Source: Bathynomus jamesi
Taxonomy: Eukaryota; Arthropoda; Malacostraca; Isopoda; Cirolanidae
Direction of reading: 5' to 3'
NCBI GenBank assembly: GCA_023014485.1
Contig: JAJOZX010000923.1
Coordinates: forward strand, 232,501 to 296,500
Length of the DNA: 64,000 nt
Part shown: positions 1 to 9,977 of the stretch, piece by piece
Position numbering within the stretch: position 1 is the stretch's first letter
How the letters are laid out: each line of letters starts with the position of its first letter
The notes under the pieces: generated by a model
Databases searched by the model: none
Told to the model about the DNA's origin: nothing
Seen by the model: the letters and a program-made list of their open reading frames with translations, nothing else
Translations under genes and position numbers: made by a program

Positions 1-15
1 AAGAAAAGGTATATA

Positions 16-1344
16 CTAGAGACACTCAATATATTCTGCCCCACCCTTTTTTCTTAGCTAAATAATAGGCCATGGGGCTGAAATGTCTTTTGGGCCGTAA
101 GTTTGAACTTTCTGCGTTTCACATAACCAGATTTTTTCAGTTTGAACCTCCCCTCTGTGTATAAAACCGCTTTTAAACGCCCTTGTATAAAATCGATGGT
201 TAACGCAGTTTCGAAAATGGCGTCTGAGAGAAGGTTACAGTTGGAAATATTCACAAACATCTACAAAACATTTACGGAGATGCTGTTGTTGATCGAAGCA
301 CAGTTGGACGCTCGTCTGAACGTGTGAGATCATCGGAGAGAGGGAGAGCCAGCCTCGATGATGAGCCACGCAGCGGTCGCCCGGCATCGGCTGTGACATC
401 TCACACTGTGCAACGTGCTAACAGCATCATTCGATCAAATCGGCGCGTCACATACAAGGAGCTATCACTGGAGCTAGGAATTAGTGAAGGAAGTGTGAAT
501 ACGATAATTCAGCAACTGGGATACTCAAAAGTGTGTTCACGGTTTGTTCCTCGCCAACTGACTGAAGATCACAAAGCCCAAACAAAGGGGCTTGCTTCTG
601 AGTCGTTGGTTCGATACGAAACAGAAGGGGATGACTTCCTTTCACGAATTGTGACTAGAGATGAGACTTGGGTACACCACTTTGAACCTGAAACAAAACG
701 CCAATCCATGGCGTGGCATCACGCAGACTTCCCACGCAAGAAAAAGTTCAAAATGGCTCCCTCTGCACGAAAGGTTATGGCCACCATCTTCTGGGACATG
801 AAATGGGTGATTCTGATGGACATTATGAAGAAAGGACAAACAATCAACTCAGAGGCATATATTGCTACCCTACAGAGACTCCAGAGACGTATAAAGCGAG
901 TTCGGCCAGAGAGAAAACTGGAAGACGTCCTTCTTTTGCATGATAACGCAAGACCACAACAGTTTGCAAACAAGAGAGGCCATCACAAAAATGCGCTTGA
1001 CTGTGTTATCCCATCTTCCATACAGCCCGGATCTGACACCTTCACACTGCCATTTGTTTGGGCCAATGAAGGAGGCTATTCGTGGAAGAAAGTTTCAGAG
1101 TGACGATGAGGTTGTTGAGGAAGTTAAGAGGTGGCTCCAGCGGAAGCCAGCGGACTTTTACCAGCAAGGAATAAAGGCCCTTGTTTCGAGGTGGAGGAAT
1201 GCCGTAGAAAAAGATGGAGACTATGTAAAAAAATAAAAACTTGTAAAAAAGATATGTAACTACTTGTGTACAAAATTTCTGGAACTTACAAGAAAACTTG
1301 GAAAGAAAAAATAAAGTGGGACAAAATATATTGAGTGGCCCTCG
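16..1344 (+). mobile_element. mariner (DD34D-type) element, complete ends, dead
   Basis: The ends are inverted copies of a terminal repeat around CACTCAATATATT. A TA dinucleotide lies on each side (14-15 and 1345-1346), as expected for mariner insertion. The length of about 1.33 kb is normal for a full mariner. The single transposase gene inside is broken, so the copy cannot move by itself. Confidence 0.9.
217..1236 (+). pseudogene. mariner transposase, frameshifted
   Basis: A cut-and-paste transposase relic. The ATG at 217 begins the N-terminal helix-turn-helix (MASERRLQ). Around 270-276 the frame shifts into GDAVVDRSTVGR and continues through the mariner motifs DEPRSGRP, VTRDETWVHHF (first catalytic Asp) and LLLHDNARP (second Asp, codon 942-944). 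A second shift of about two bases follows at 950-975, after which YSPDLTPS and HLFG appear. The third catalytic position of the PSDYHLF-type motif reads PSHCHLF, so the final Asp (codon 1045-1047) is His. Two frameshifts plus a lost catalytic residue make it inactive. Confidence 0.9.
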
Positions 1345-1680
1345 TACATATAGGAATAACAGTAATAACACTGGGTAACAAAATTTGAAACAATTTCTGT
1401 TTATTGTGATTTTTCTGTCGTTTCTTAATGATTTCGGGGCGCTGATTCCAAAAATGATATTGGTTTTGCTCTATCATCAACCGTTTCAAAAATATATCAC
1501 ACTTTTCATATGGCAAAGTATATAAAGAAGGCTAACATAAATATTTTCTGAAAATAAAAACACTATTGGAAATTAATGTTTATTGAGCTTGACAAGCCCA
1601 AAATGGCGCAAAGAATATAATATATATCATGAGGAGAACCGATAAGAGAATAACAAGCCTCGTTATGCAGTGTGCGTTCC

Positions 1681-3284
1681 TTAAAAATGCACTGAAGAAC
1701 GCGACTTCTGCACATGAACATTCTTATCCTTTCTGATCAGCGACCATACGTAGTCTCCCATCATGGAAGCATCCCAATGGCCTTGGTACCTTTTCTCCAT
1801 CGTTTGAATATCTTGATGGAATCTTTCGCCATGTTCTTCACTCACATCGCCCAGGTTATCACGAAAAAAGTCTAGATGTGAATGCAGATAGTATAATTTT
1901 AAAGACATACGGCACCCCATTTTGCCATAGCACTTAATCAAGTTTGACAGTAACTCCTTATAGTTTGGTGCTTTATGGTTGCTTAATTAGACCCAACTTA
2001 ATATGGAGAGGTGGTAGCAGAACTATGTCAGGCTTCATAAGAGGTTCCCTGAGTACATTGTACTTTCCTGGTTGCAGTCCTTCACGTGGAGGCCACTGAA
2101 CTGTTTTATAGTGCTCAGTTGAAGCCCTGCTATCCCACAGGCAAAGAAAACATGAATATTTAGTAAACCCTCCTTGTAAACCTAACAGGAAACCAATCAT
2201 TTTGAAATCACCACACACGTCCCAGTTATATTGTTCATACCTGATTTGAGTGAGCAGTTGTTTGACATTTTCATAGTCCTCTTTCATTTGAACAGAATAT
2301 GCAACTGGTATAGATGGGTATTTGTTCCATTGTGGAGTAGAACAGCTTTTAAACTCCGAGTTGAACTGTCAATAAACAGGCGCCACTCTGAGGGTATATG
2401 TGTTAACCCAATAGCTGTGAATAGGCCATTAACCTCGCTGCAATAACAGAGAGAGCCATTGACATCGTAGAACCTTGCAAACTCTTCATGCCGCTTTCGG
2501 TATACAGTGCTCTTGCAGTCTTCTCCAAGCAAATTCCACTTTTTGAGTCTGGAGGTCAGAAGCTCAGACCCTGATTTCGTCAGACCCAAATCTCTAATTA
2601 AGTCGTCTAATTCCCTCTGATTTGGAAAGTGAGGGTTTGTACTGAAAGTTACTATATATTCTTCATCATGACTGTCCTCACCAGCCGACATCTCAGATGA
2701 GCTAGCTGTATCCTCATTTTCAACCTGCAAAGCAAAGAAACAAAATATAGGCATAGCTATATATGTAGAAGAGCATCAGCACTAAGAAAAATCGACACAT
2801 AATGACCCACAGTCTGTAAATACAGAAGATAAAGTAATGGATAGATACCTGTTCCGGTGGACGTGGTATTGGAAGACCTTCGCCATGTGGGACAGGAGCT
2901 ATGGACGACGCTATGCTTGGATACTGAAGAGTCTGCCTTCCTTTAACTTTCCTGTACTTAGAAACATCTACCATGCAGTAGTAGCAATCGTCGTGGTGGC
3001 TCTTTGGTTCTCTCCATATTCTGGGTACCGCAAAGGGCATTGCCTTGCGTACTCCCCGCAGCCACCCTTCAAGTGTGGAACGGCAGCTTCCACAGATCAC
3101 ATGGGGTGTCCAGGGCTTATCTTGATCACCCATAGGCATACCAAAATAGAGCCGATACGCGATCCAGAACTTGGTGCCTTTCACAATCTTGTGCGATACT
3201 TGCTTTGGGCCTATGTAATACCCACAAACGTAGCAGAATATATCCGGCGAGTGTTTACAAGCTCTAGAGAGAAGAGTTATTAAA
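1681..3284 (-). pseudogene. spliced gene of the TIR element, broken
   Basis: Function unknown. The upstream exon (about 3284 to 2849) has a probable zinc site (CYVCGYYI and VICGSC). It ends CAG|GTATCT and joins, after a 124-bp intron (2848-2725, acceptor TTTGCAG), a second exon. That exon carries NPHFPNQRELDDLIRDLGLT, YRKRHEEFARF, PSEWRLFIDSS, WDVCGDFKMIGF, CFLCLWDSRA and EEHGERFHQD. One A is missing near 2313, shifting the frame before PSIPVAYSVQMKEDY. A stretch I would expect between PPLHIKLGLIKQ and NHKAPNYKELL is deleted near 1980. It ends at RSSVHF, stop near 1681. The true start codon is unresolved. Confidence 0.75.
2725..2848 (-). other. spliceosomal intron, 124 bp
   Basis: On the minus strand the donor reads CAG|GTATCT and the acceptor TTTGCTTTGCAG|GTTG. 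It lies between coding exons of the same gene. Its small size is normal for arthropods and is direct evidence of a eukaryotic genome. Confidence 0.85.
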
Positions 3285-3459
3285 TCTGCAACAGATTACA
3301 GATTCCAGAAAAAAGATGTATTCACAACACTGAAATAATGTTCGCAATAAAAAAGGATCGATAACACTCAAATCGTCATCACAGAGAAGCACAGAAACAC
3401 AGTACCTCAGTGCTGGTAACCATCAGACAAACAACCTGCTTTCTTGCGTGCTCACACTT
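3285..3459. other. putative leader and first-intron region
   Basis: No long frame. It lies between the candidate promoter and the first clear coding exon of the minus-strand gene. CTGTTGCAG|ATT near 3284 and CTCTCTAG|AGC near 3266 are possible splice acceptors. Confidence 0.35.
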
Positions 3460-3494
3460 ACTGACTTCTCAGACTCTGCGCTCTTCTTTATATA
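3460..3494 (-). promoter_or_regulatory. TATA box + TCAGT initiator
   Basis: On the minus strand TATATAAA (3494-3487) is followed by TCAGT (3464-3460). The initiator A is 32 bp from the first T of the TATA box, the classic arthropod core-promoter spacing. It lies upstream of the spliced gene. An ATG follows at 3423-3421 (MVTSTE, then GAG|GTACTG, a possible donor), but I could not find a splice that keeps frame with the downstream exon. Confidence 0.65.
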
Positions 3495-3753
3495 GCACAG
3501 TGGAAGTTTCGGGCAATTTCTAGAGCAAGAAACTGTCAACGAACATCCGGATTGTTCTCAGCAATTCCTGATTATTCTGATATTGCTGCGCCCATAATAA
3601 CATTATACTGGTAAAACATGAAAAATGGATTATCTCTGAAACCATTGATGATACACACAAACCAAGCCCAGATTTGGACTCAGCGCCCACAAATGCTTAT
3701 AAAAACATAAAAAATTCTATATAAACAGAATCAGTGTTACACAGTGTAATATG

Positions 3754-4876
3754 TATAGGAATAACAATAGGAACACAATAAGCGAAAAAAATTTTTTTTC
3801 AACATCGCAGACACGATACGGCTGCTAAATGTCATCCAACGCATGCAGTTGACACAGCTGGAAACCCCCGAGCCAAACCGCTTCCAGGCAAGAAGCTACC
3901 AGAACAGGTAGGCGGAAACGGATCTCTCTCGGAGGACCAGAGTGCAACAAAACAAGCGAGACCGAAGGAAAACGAACTTGAAATGCATAAGGGGCAACGA
4001 AAAGCAAAGAACATAAATATAGTCCTGGCCAATATTCAAGGAATAAGACCAAACAAATCACTCAGTAAAGTTTCGTACCTGAAAGGATTTATGGACGAAA
4101 CAAGGACAGACATCGCATGCCTCACAGAAACTCATCTTAAGGATTGCCAAGGAAATTGTGAAAACTGCGAACATTGTATTGATAAGAAAGTGATAAATAT
4201 AGAGGGCTTCAACTTACTAAGAGCGGATAGAACAACGAGAGGTAAAGGTGGCTGTGCTATTTATACACATGAGAGGCATATGACAGAGACGGTAATAAAT
4301 AAATCCAACAGCTTCGTGGGAACCCTTGCAGTGAAAATAGAGAAACTAAACGTGGTACTGATAGTCATCTATAGACCTCCAAACTCTACTACTGGGAAAG
4401 ACTACGTAAACTAAATTTGTACTCCCTGGAAAGAGGAAGAGAGAGGTACACTATAATCTACATATGGAAAATGATCGAAAAACTGGTACCAAACCTCAAA
4501 CTAAACCCAATTACCATTCAGACAACACTGGAAAATAGGAAGGGCAGGATGTGTAGTGTTCCCAAATTAAAGGCCCGACAAGGGACCTCCTCAACACTGA
4601 AGGAAACTAGCTTGGTTGAACGGGCCAAGACTTTTTAACCAGCTTCCAAAGGACCTCAGAAACGTTACAGGGGTTAAAGTTGAAGTCTTCAAGAGAAGAC
4701 TAGATGCCTGGCTCAGGACGGTACCGGATGAGCCGGGTGTATCGCTATGTACGGTGGAGAGCGCAAGAAATCAACTCGCTCCTCCACCAAGCCAGACCTA
4801 GAGGCGGGGTCACCAGCTTGACCTTTGTGTGAAGAGAGACCAACGCACAGAACAGTAACGAGGTTAACGAGGTGTG
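3754..4876 (+). mobile_element. LINE copy 1, internally deleted
   Basis: Colinear with the long LINE at 23,049-27,150. It contains the 3' end of ORF1, the start of ORF2 (from 3983) and the ORF2 3' end, and runs into a (TA)n tail near 4880-4905. Near 4385 the sequence jumps from the endonuclease motif VIYRPP to the region just after the reverse transcriptase (LRKLNLYSLERGRER). This removes about 2.2 kb present in the 24-27 kb copy. The deleted segment includes all polymerase motifs. Confidence 0.9.
3983..4830 (+). pseudogene. LINE ORF2 remnant (endonuclease N-part joined to C-terminus)
   Basis: The first roughly 135 codons give the start of an apurinic-type endonuclease (VLANIQGI, CLTETHL, VIYRPP). 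The frame then meets a stop at 4412 after the deletion junction. Downstream, shifted frames (4417-4638 and 4616-4801) carry the conserved LINE C-terminus: KMIEKLVPNLKLNPIT, VPKLKARQGTS, GPRLFNQLPKDLRNVTG. No reverse transcriptase remains. Confidence 0.88.
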
Positions 4877-5494
4877 TGTATATATAATATATATATATAT
4901 ATAGCTTAAAAAGGTTAAAGTTGAAGACAATATTCTTTTAATTTTTGAAGAATTTATAATTTTTAACGAAAATATTTCACTTCTAAATTTGTATTACTTA
5001 ATTCGAAAACTTTGAACTTAAATTTCGTCTTGAGGTTTTGCATTTTAAACAACTCACATTTTATGTGAATATTTAATCCCCAATTTATAATTTAAAAATT
5101 AAACTTCGGTAATTTTATCAACTGTAAACATTTCCGCCCACGAACAGTAACTTTAATTTAATAAAATAAAATTAAAATTATTTAAGAACTTTGTCAATTT
5201 ACTGTCGTCCAAGTTAAGAAATATATCATAAAGAGTTTAGCTAAATAGCGTTTTCAGTGTTGCTACCGAAAAAAGTTACGAGTAGTGCCAAATAAGTTCC
5301 ATGACACTCGGGGCCAAGTTATCAACGTTAAAGTTTAGTTATCACTCGCCGCAATTCCCATTTTCATTCGCGGTCGAAAAGTGGGAATGTTCAAAGTGGG
5401 AATTACAGATTTGAGTAAAAAAATGTTCTAATTTTGAGTATGATAAAAAGATGGGTGTTACGTAATTGTAGGGTCGAACACGAGTCAATGAACT
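4877..5494. other. AT-rich intergenic, nothing recognised
   Basis: Short TA repeat at its left edge, then AT-rich sequence without a convincing frame, TIR or structured RNA. Confidence 0.5.
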
Positions 5495-5609
5495 CTAATG
5501 TTTGCATACAAGTCAGTTAATGCTAATGTTTAGTACACTAGTCAGTTAATGCTGACATTTATCACACTAACCACTTCACGCTGATTTTTAGCACACTTAC
5601 CGTTTGACG
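5495..5609. repeat. 4-copy tandem repeat, ~29-bp unit
   Basis: Units begin at 5495, 5523, 5552 and 5581, each starting CTAATGTTT, CTGACATTT or CTGATTTTT and ending in TAATG, CACG or GACG. The copies are diverged, so the array is old. A partial unit may precede it. Confidence 0.75.
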
Positions 5610-5777
5610 ACTAAGTATGTATTACAAAAATAATTTTGAGAGAGAAAGGTGTGTCACTCATGTATACGTATTTCCCGGCGTATAACGCGCACTTTTTTTC
5701 CCCCCAAAAGACTCCAAAAATCACCCTGCGTTAAAATTAACTCGTTAAAATTGTACATGTGAAGCGAGGTAGGAAAG

Positions 5778-6054
5778 AAAGAAACTAATAGACTAGAAGA
5801 AACTCGGAGGCATTTCACAGCAAAGATTGATGGCTACAAAGAGTTCAACTACTGGGAAGGACTAGGTAAACTAAATTTGTACTCCCTGGAAAGAAGAAGA
5901 GAGAGGTACACTATAATCTACATATGGAAAATGATCGAAAAACTGGTACCAGACCTCAAACTAAACCCAATTACCATTCAGACAACACTGGAAAATAGGA
6001 AAGGCAGGATGTGTAGTGTTCCCAAATTAAAGGCCCGACAAGGGACCTCCTCAA
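5778..6054 (+). mobile_element. LINE copy 2, short 3'-region fragment
   Basis: Matches 26,583-26,870 of the long LINE (C-terminal ORF2: SLERRRERYTIIYIWKMIEK, VPKLKARQGTSS). It starts abruptly after unrelated sequence and stops at CCTCCTCAA, followed by unrelated bases and a long (TA)n. It is a truncated relic. Confidence 0.9.
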
Positions 6055-6068
6055 AGCCGGGAAATATG

Positions 6069-6069
<1 letters not shown>

Positions 6070-6126
<57 letters not shown>
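6070..6126. repeat. (TA)n microsatellite
   Basis: Uninterrupted TA dinucleotides directly abutting the hAT-like MITE that follows. Confidence 0.95.
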
Positions 6127-6129
<3 letters not shown>

Positions 6130-6682
6130 TGATGTAGCGGTTGTCATTTTTCATAGCTCTACGGTTGCAGTTGCGGAGCTTACAAATAGAGCTCCGCGCG
6201 GCTGCGGTTGCGGTTATGTACCCTATAACATCATAATATTACCTAAGAATAAACAACACAATTAAAATATCGCGTTTTAGCCACACTTTTCACAGTCTAC
6301 AATATAATGACTATAATCTAAACTGTAAAAAGTGTGTTTGCAGGATTAAATTGAATTGCTGGGAGACTGTATTTCAAAAATAAAAGTTTTTCAGCCTTGT
6401 CCCCCTTCAATCTAATTCTTTTTTCGTCGTAGATGATCCCTGCTTCACTAAATAATAATTAATTGTTCACTAGGAACACTTGAGGGAGGACATCCAAGGA
6501 CTTTTTTGCACTCTTGAGTGAAGGCATGAGGTATGACAGGAACAGCATTTAGCGACGTTTATAGCATTTATAGCCATTACACTAGAATTTATAGCATTTG
6601 GTTGCCCTTGTAAGAAGATATCCTCAAACAACCGCAATAACCGCACTGATAAATGCGGTTGCGGACAACCGCTACATCACTA
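6127..6682. mobile_element. hAT-like MITE, 556 bp
   Basis: Perfect 19-bp inverted ends, TAGTGATGTAGCGGTTGTC at 6127-6145 and its complement at 6664-6682. Flanking 8-mers ATATATAT and ATATGTAT match at 7 of 8 positions. Subterminal GCGGTTGCGG repeats are present, as in many hAT elements. No coding capacity was seen. Confidence 0.8.
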
Positions 6683-6689
6683 ATATGTA

Positions 6690-6790
6690 TATGAAAAAAT
6701 CGCTCTACCCTGGTTCGAATCCAGCTGAGTAGAATGTGAGGAGGGGGGCGGGCTAGCCACTACGCTACGACCGGATGAAAGTTAACAAAT
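6690..6790 (-). mobile_element. tRNA-like SINE (family C), minus copy
   Basis: On the minus strand ATCCGGTCGTAGCGTAGTGG (A-box-like) is followed about 45 bp later by GGATTCGAACCAGG (B-box-like), then a T-rich tail. The same sequence in the other orientation begins at 6966, so the two form an inverted pair. Confidence 0.75.
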
Positions 6791-6965
6791 ATATTTAAAC
6801 AATTCAGGAAAATGGAACATCATTTATGGGACCCCATGTTTGCACCATATAGTTTGATTGAAATGCTGGTTATTACTTCGAGCACGGGAGGGTTAACACG
6901 TAAAATGCCTTTGGGCGCGGAAGCGTTTTGCGTTTCCTCGGTTGCTTAAATATATAACAGCTTGT

Positions 6966-7037
6966 GTTAACTTTTATCCGGTCGTAGTGTAGTGGCCAAT
7001 GCCCTCACGTTTTACTCAAGAGGTGGTGGGTTCGAAC
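6966..7037 (+). mobile_element. tRNA-like SINE (family C), 5' half, split by hAT
   Basis: Contains TAGTGTAGTGG (A box) and GGGTTCGAAC (first part of the B box). The rest of the SINE (CCTGGTTGAGGAAGATC and onward) resumes at 7904 after the hAT insertion and ends in a (TA)n tract. Confidence 0.78.
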
Positions 7038-7895
7038 CAGACATTGGGTCGATTACGATTGTTGATTACGACCCCGATTAAGATTTCCAATGATTATATT
7101 TCTTGATTATGATTATGATACGTTTATTTTCCTGGATTACGATTACATTCATGATTACAGCTAAAATAATATAGGTTACATTTGATTACCTTGATTCCTC
7201 ATAATTAGAAAAATTAATAGATTGACAATTTACCTTTTTACTAAAATTTTATGTGAAATTAAATAAGACACATTTCTTCACTATTATCCACAATGTTAGC
7301 AGAACTGTATCAAAATTACACATTGTCCTCGCCATACATTATGTTCATTAGAGGATTAGAATAAAGGTAGCACAACCATTTCTAGCACATCATAGTTAAC
7401 TTACTCATTCTTCTTACACCAAATACACTTATCATGGGACAAAATGCTTATTGTATATTTAAGGATCATGAGCTCCTCAAACTTGATGTCAATAAGCCCG
7501 CGCCTCTCTGACCTGAACACCTTACCTGCAACAGAGAAAATCGCTCCACTGGTGCAGACGAAGCTGAGATGGCAAGGTAGGGTTTGGCGGGAAAAATTAA
7601 AACGTCCATTCACGGGTACCACAATCCTGTAACTCAAATATATGTAATTCACTTGTGATCATATTGTAATCAAAGATTACGACGATTTTTTGGATGGCTT
7701 ACGATTACAATTATGATTGCGAACTACAGAAGAAGATGGATTACGATTACAAATATGATTACAGTGTTTGGAAATGTTTGATTACGATTACGTAGGTATG
7801 AATATTTGGATTACGGATACACTTATACTGTAAGTACACCATATCGTAATTAATTACGGATTACAAGATTATGATTATAATCGAACCCATTTCTG
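7038..7895 (-). mobile_element. hAT element, 858 bp, perfect 8-bp TSD
   Basis: The ends CAGACATTGGGTCGATTACG and, inverted, CAGAAATGGGTTCGATTATA resemble each other. The 8 bp outside each end are identical, GTTCGAAC (7030-7037 and 7896-7903). The interior is packed with degenerate GATTACGATTAC repeats near both ends and a relic of the transposase C-terminus on the minus strand. It landed exactly in the palindromic B box of a SINE. Confidence 0.9.
7401..7652 (-). pseudogene. hAT transposase C-terminal relic
   Basis: The 83-codon frame contains CTSGAIFSVAGKVFRSERRG then IKFEELMILKY, the hAT C-terminal dimerisation block. No catalytic region remains in this internally deleted element. Confidence 0.8.
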
Positions 7896-7903
7896 GTTCG
7901 AAC

Positions 7904-7962
7904 CCTGGTTGAGGAAGATCTTTTTTCATCACGAAAAATCGTGCGTGTTCATGCATGATATT

Positions 7963-7967
<5 letters not shown>
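7904..7967 (+). mobile_element. tRNA-like SINE (family C), 3' half
   Basis: Continues the SINE interrupted by the hAT. The same downstream sequence follows the B box in the minus copy at 6690-6790. It runs into the (TA)n block. Confidence 0.75.

Positions 7968-8021
<54 letters not shown>
7968..8021. repeat. (TA)n microsatellite
   Basis: Serves as the 3' tail of the SINE. More TA tracts follow at 8076-8100 and 8155-8216. Confidence 0.95.
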
Positions 8022-8026
<5 letters not shown>

Positions 8027-8075
8027 GAGGAATCATTGCACGGAACATTTAAAAGGTTGAAAGATATATACAGTA
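8022..8075 (+). mobile_element. LINE 3'-tail fragment
   Basis: ATGAGGAATCATTGCACGGA and the following AACATTTAAAAGG match, with a few differences, the 3' untranslated end of the minus-strand LINE copy at 62,590-62,640. It is flanked by (TA)n on both sides. Confidence 0.6.
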
Positions 8076-8077
8076 TA

Positions 8078-8108
<31 letters not shown>

Positions 8109-8224
8109 TTACCACGCTGATTTCACCCGCTCACAGCGGGTGTGAACAGTTAGTATATATATATATATATAATATATATATTATATATATATATATATAT
8201 ATAATATATATATATACTAACGAA

Positions 8225-8400
8225 ATAGTATCGCATTTAAGGTGTTAAAACATTTTCCTTTCTCCGATTGGTCAGCCTTTGGGAGAAATGAAACAGGGTC
8301 CCTAATTGGACAGTTCGTAACCTTCAACCCAACGTTCTCAATACACATTGGTGAGAGATGTACAGGCCCCGCCTCTCTAGGCGGAGACTTTTGATACGTA
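8225..8400. repeat. dispersed repeat R1, copy 1
   Basis: Shares blocks in order with 38,045-38,410: CGCATTTAAGGTGTTAAA, GGGTCCCTAATTGGACAGTT and TTGGTGAGAGATGTACA versus their variants there. It lacks the hAT MITE that interrupts the second copy, so it preserves the empty site. Family not identified. Confidence 0.65.
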
Positions 8401-8447
8401 ATAAAACATTTTTCGACATCAATCTGTTACTATTCCTTCAGGATATA

Positions 8448-9823
8448 CGGGGCTCCAATAAACTTTAGCCCCCCCCCCCAGCCCATGGCCTAAACCATTA
8501 GAGGTACAGTAAAACTAAACATACCTTACAAAAGAGAATTTAATCCTGCATTTAATGAGAAACAATTAAAACTTGGTGTTCCCGCCATTGGCTTCCAAGA
8601 CAGCCTGAATTCGCTTTGGGTAGCTTGCCAAAAGTGACGTGAATAGATCTTGATCGTTACGCAAATTTGCTAAAACAGTTTCAATGTATTGCGTCATTGT
8701 ATCCTTCGAAAATCGATTTGCTGCAAGTTCTTGAAACAAGAGACATTCGACCTTGTCCTTTATAACTGATCCAATGTGTTCACAGACGTTCACGTCAGGA
8801 GAATTTCCTGGCCATTCTTCATTTCCAAAGAAATCGATCTCATGGTTCCGCAACAACTGTTGAGTGGCTAATGCCTTAAAGCAGGGGGCCTTATCGTGCA
8901 GAAGTGTGACCTGATCGACATCCATAACATTGTTTGGGTTTCTTAGAAAAGGAATGACATGCTGGGATAGAATAATATCACGAAAATACTGTCCATCCCA
9001 ACTCTGCCCATTTGGCTTCAGCACCCACATGAGCTTCTTTGCAGTGAACAAAACAAACACACCAACACAGTCTGGACTTTTTAATAATTCGCGATAATGT
9101 TCATTGTCATCGATTTCATCTGGTGTTGTGGCCCACACTCGATCATTTTGGTAGTTAGGCCGACGTGTTACGTAAACAAAAAATTCATTGGAGACAGCTA
9201 AATGCATGAAATCATCCACATCCCAATCTTCAAGATAATAGGCAAACCACATTCTGTCATCGATGTTAAGTTGAGTTTTTCTTGGCTTTGGAAGTTCATG
9301 CCAAGGCTTTAAACCTTGCCTATGACGGTACAGTCGAATGATCTCACCACTAACGATCTTTCCTCTCAACACTTCGATGTCTCTAGAAAGTTTAACACAG
9401 CTGTTTTTCCGCTTACGCGTACCGCTTTCAATGATGTCCTTTGTTTTCTGAGAGAGTGGAAAATTTGGGCGCCCAGATTTGGTTGTATCCATTTCACATT
9501 CATCCAAAGTTTTATTCCAATTTCTTTTGACGAAGTCCTCACTTCTTCGCAACTTTTTGGCAACCCATGAACGTGTTATAAAGGTGGCTCGAACATCACG
9601 AGCTTCCCGAAATGTTATTGCTCGTATGCGATCTATCACACGTTCCCTCTCCAAATCACCAATTAATTGAGAAGCCATTATATTATCACTTTATCAGCTA
9701 GAGTAATTTTAATACCTGCAATAAATAAAGAATTTTATATATTTTTATAATCACTAAAAACTATTTCGATATAAGTAAACACGTAAGCTGCAAATGGGGG
9801 GGCTAAGGTTTTTTGGAACCCCT
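8448..9823 (-). mobile_element. Tc1/mariner element (DD37E spacing), ends intact
   Basis: Inverted ends share GGGG(C/T)TCCAA and TTAGCCCCCCC. TA dinucleotides flank it (8446-8447 and 9824-9825). It carries one long uninterrupted transposase frame. Of all elements in the window it has the best combination of ends and open frame. Confidence 0.92.
8566..9678 (-). CDS. Tc1/mariner-family transposase, 370 aa, first catalytic Asp apparently Asn
   Basis: A cut-and-paste transposase of the IS630/Tc1/mariner group. The ATG at 9678 opens an uninterrupted 370-codon frame ending ANGGNTKF. The N-terminal ~110 residues are basic and helix-turn-helix-like. The catalytic core has LLHDKAPC (Asp262) and GNSPDVNVCEH (Glu300). 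That is 37 residues between them, so DD37E-like spacing. The first acid should lie in LAVSNEFF, but residue 164 is Asn (codon AAT), one base from Asp. If real, this would abolish catalysis despite the open frame. Length is typical for the family. Confidence 0.9.
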   Translation of the reverse strand: MASQLIGDLERERVIDRIRAITFREARDVRATFITRSWVAKKLRRSEDFVKRNWNKTLDECEMDTTKSGRPNFPLSQKTKDIIESGTRKRKNSCVKLSRDIEVLRGKIVSGEIIRLYRHRQGLKPWHELPKPRKTQLNIDDRMWFAYYLEDWDVDDFMHLAVSNEFFVYVTRRPNYQNDRVWATTPDEIDDNEHYRELLKSPDCVGVFVLFTAKKLMWVLKPNGQSWDGQYFRDIILSQHVIPFLRNPNNVMDVDQVTLLHDKAPCFKALATQQLLRNHEIDFFGNEEWPGNSPDVNVCEHIGSVIKDKVECLLFQELAANRFSKDTMTQYIETVLANLRNDQDLFTSLLASYPKRIQAVLEANGGNTKF

Positions 9824-9977
9824 TACATACAGAGGTAATACTGTAATAATATGGTGAACTTGGACCTACTCTTAAATGATATGGAAACAAGAACATTATT
9901 TGAAGCGTTTAACTCACTTTGGAATGGGAATCAATTACAGAAGGCCGGAACTGATCACTTATATACGAGGATATATA
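9824..9977. other. short unassigned interval
   Basis: AT-rich spacer between the Tc1/mariner element and the fold-back MITE. Nothing recognised. Confidence 0.5.

Larger units (their letters stand above)
1362..3753 (-). mobile_element. TIR-flanked DNA element with an intron-bearing gene (uncharacterised arthropod family)
   Basis: The first and last roughly 150 bp are inverted relatives. Both ends carry CACTG(G/T)GTAACA, then a GCGCTGA(T/G)TCCAAA block, then TATCATCAA(C/T)(C/G)GTTTCA. A perfect 13-bp direct repeat, TATAGGAATAACA, lies just outside each end (1349-1361 and 3754-3766) and may be a target duplication, though 13 bp is unusual. It encodes the broken spliced gene at 1681-3284. I recognise the protein as a common uncharacterised arthropod repeat family but cannot give it a superfamily. 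Confidence 0.6.

Noticed and set aside
2837..3283. 148-codon plus-strand frame
   Set aside because: It is the antisense of the recognised minus-strand exon with the zinc site and splice donor.
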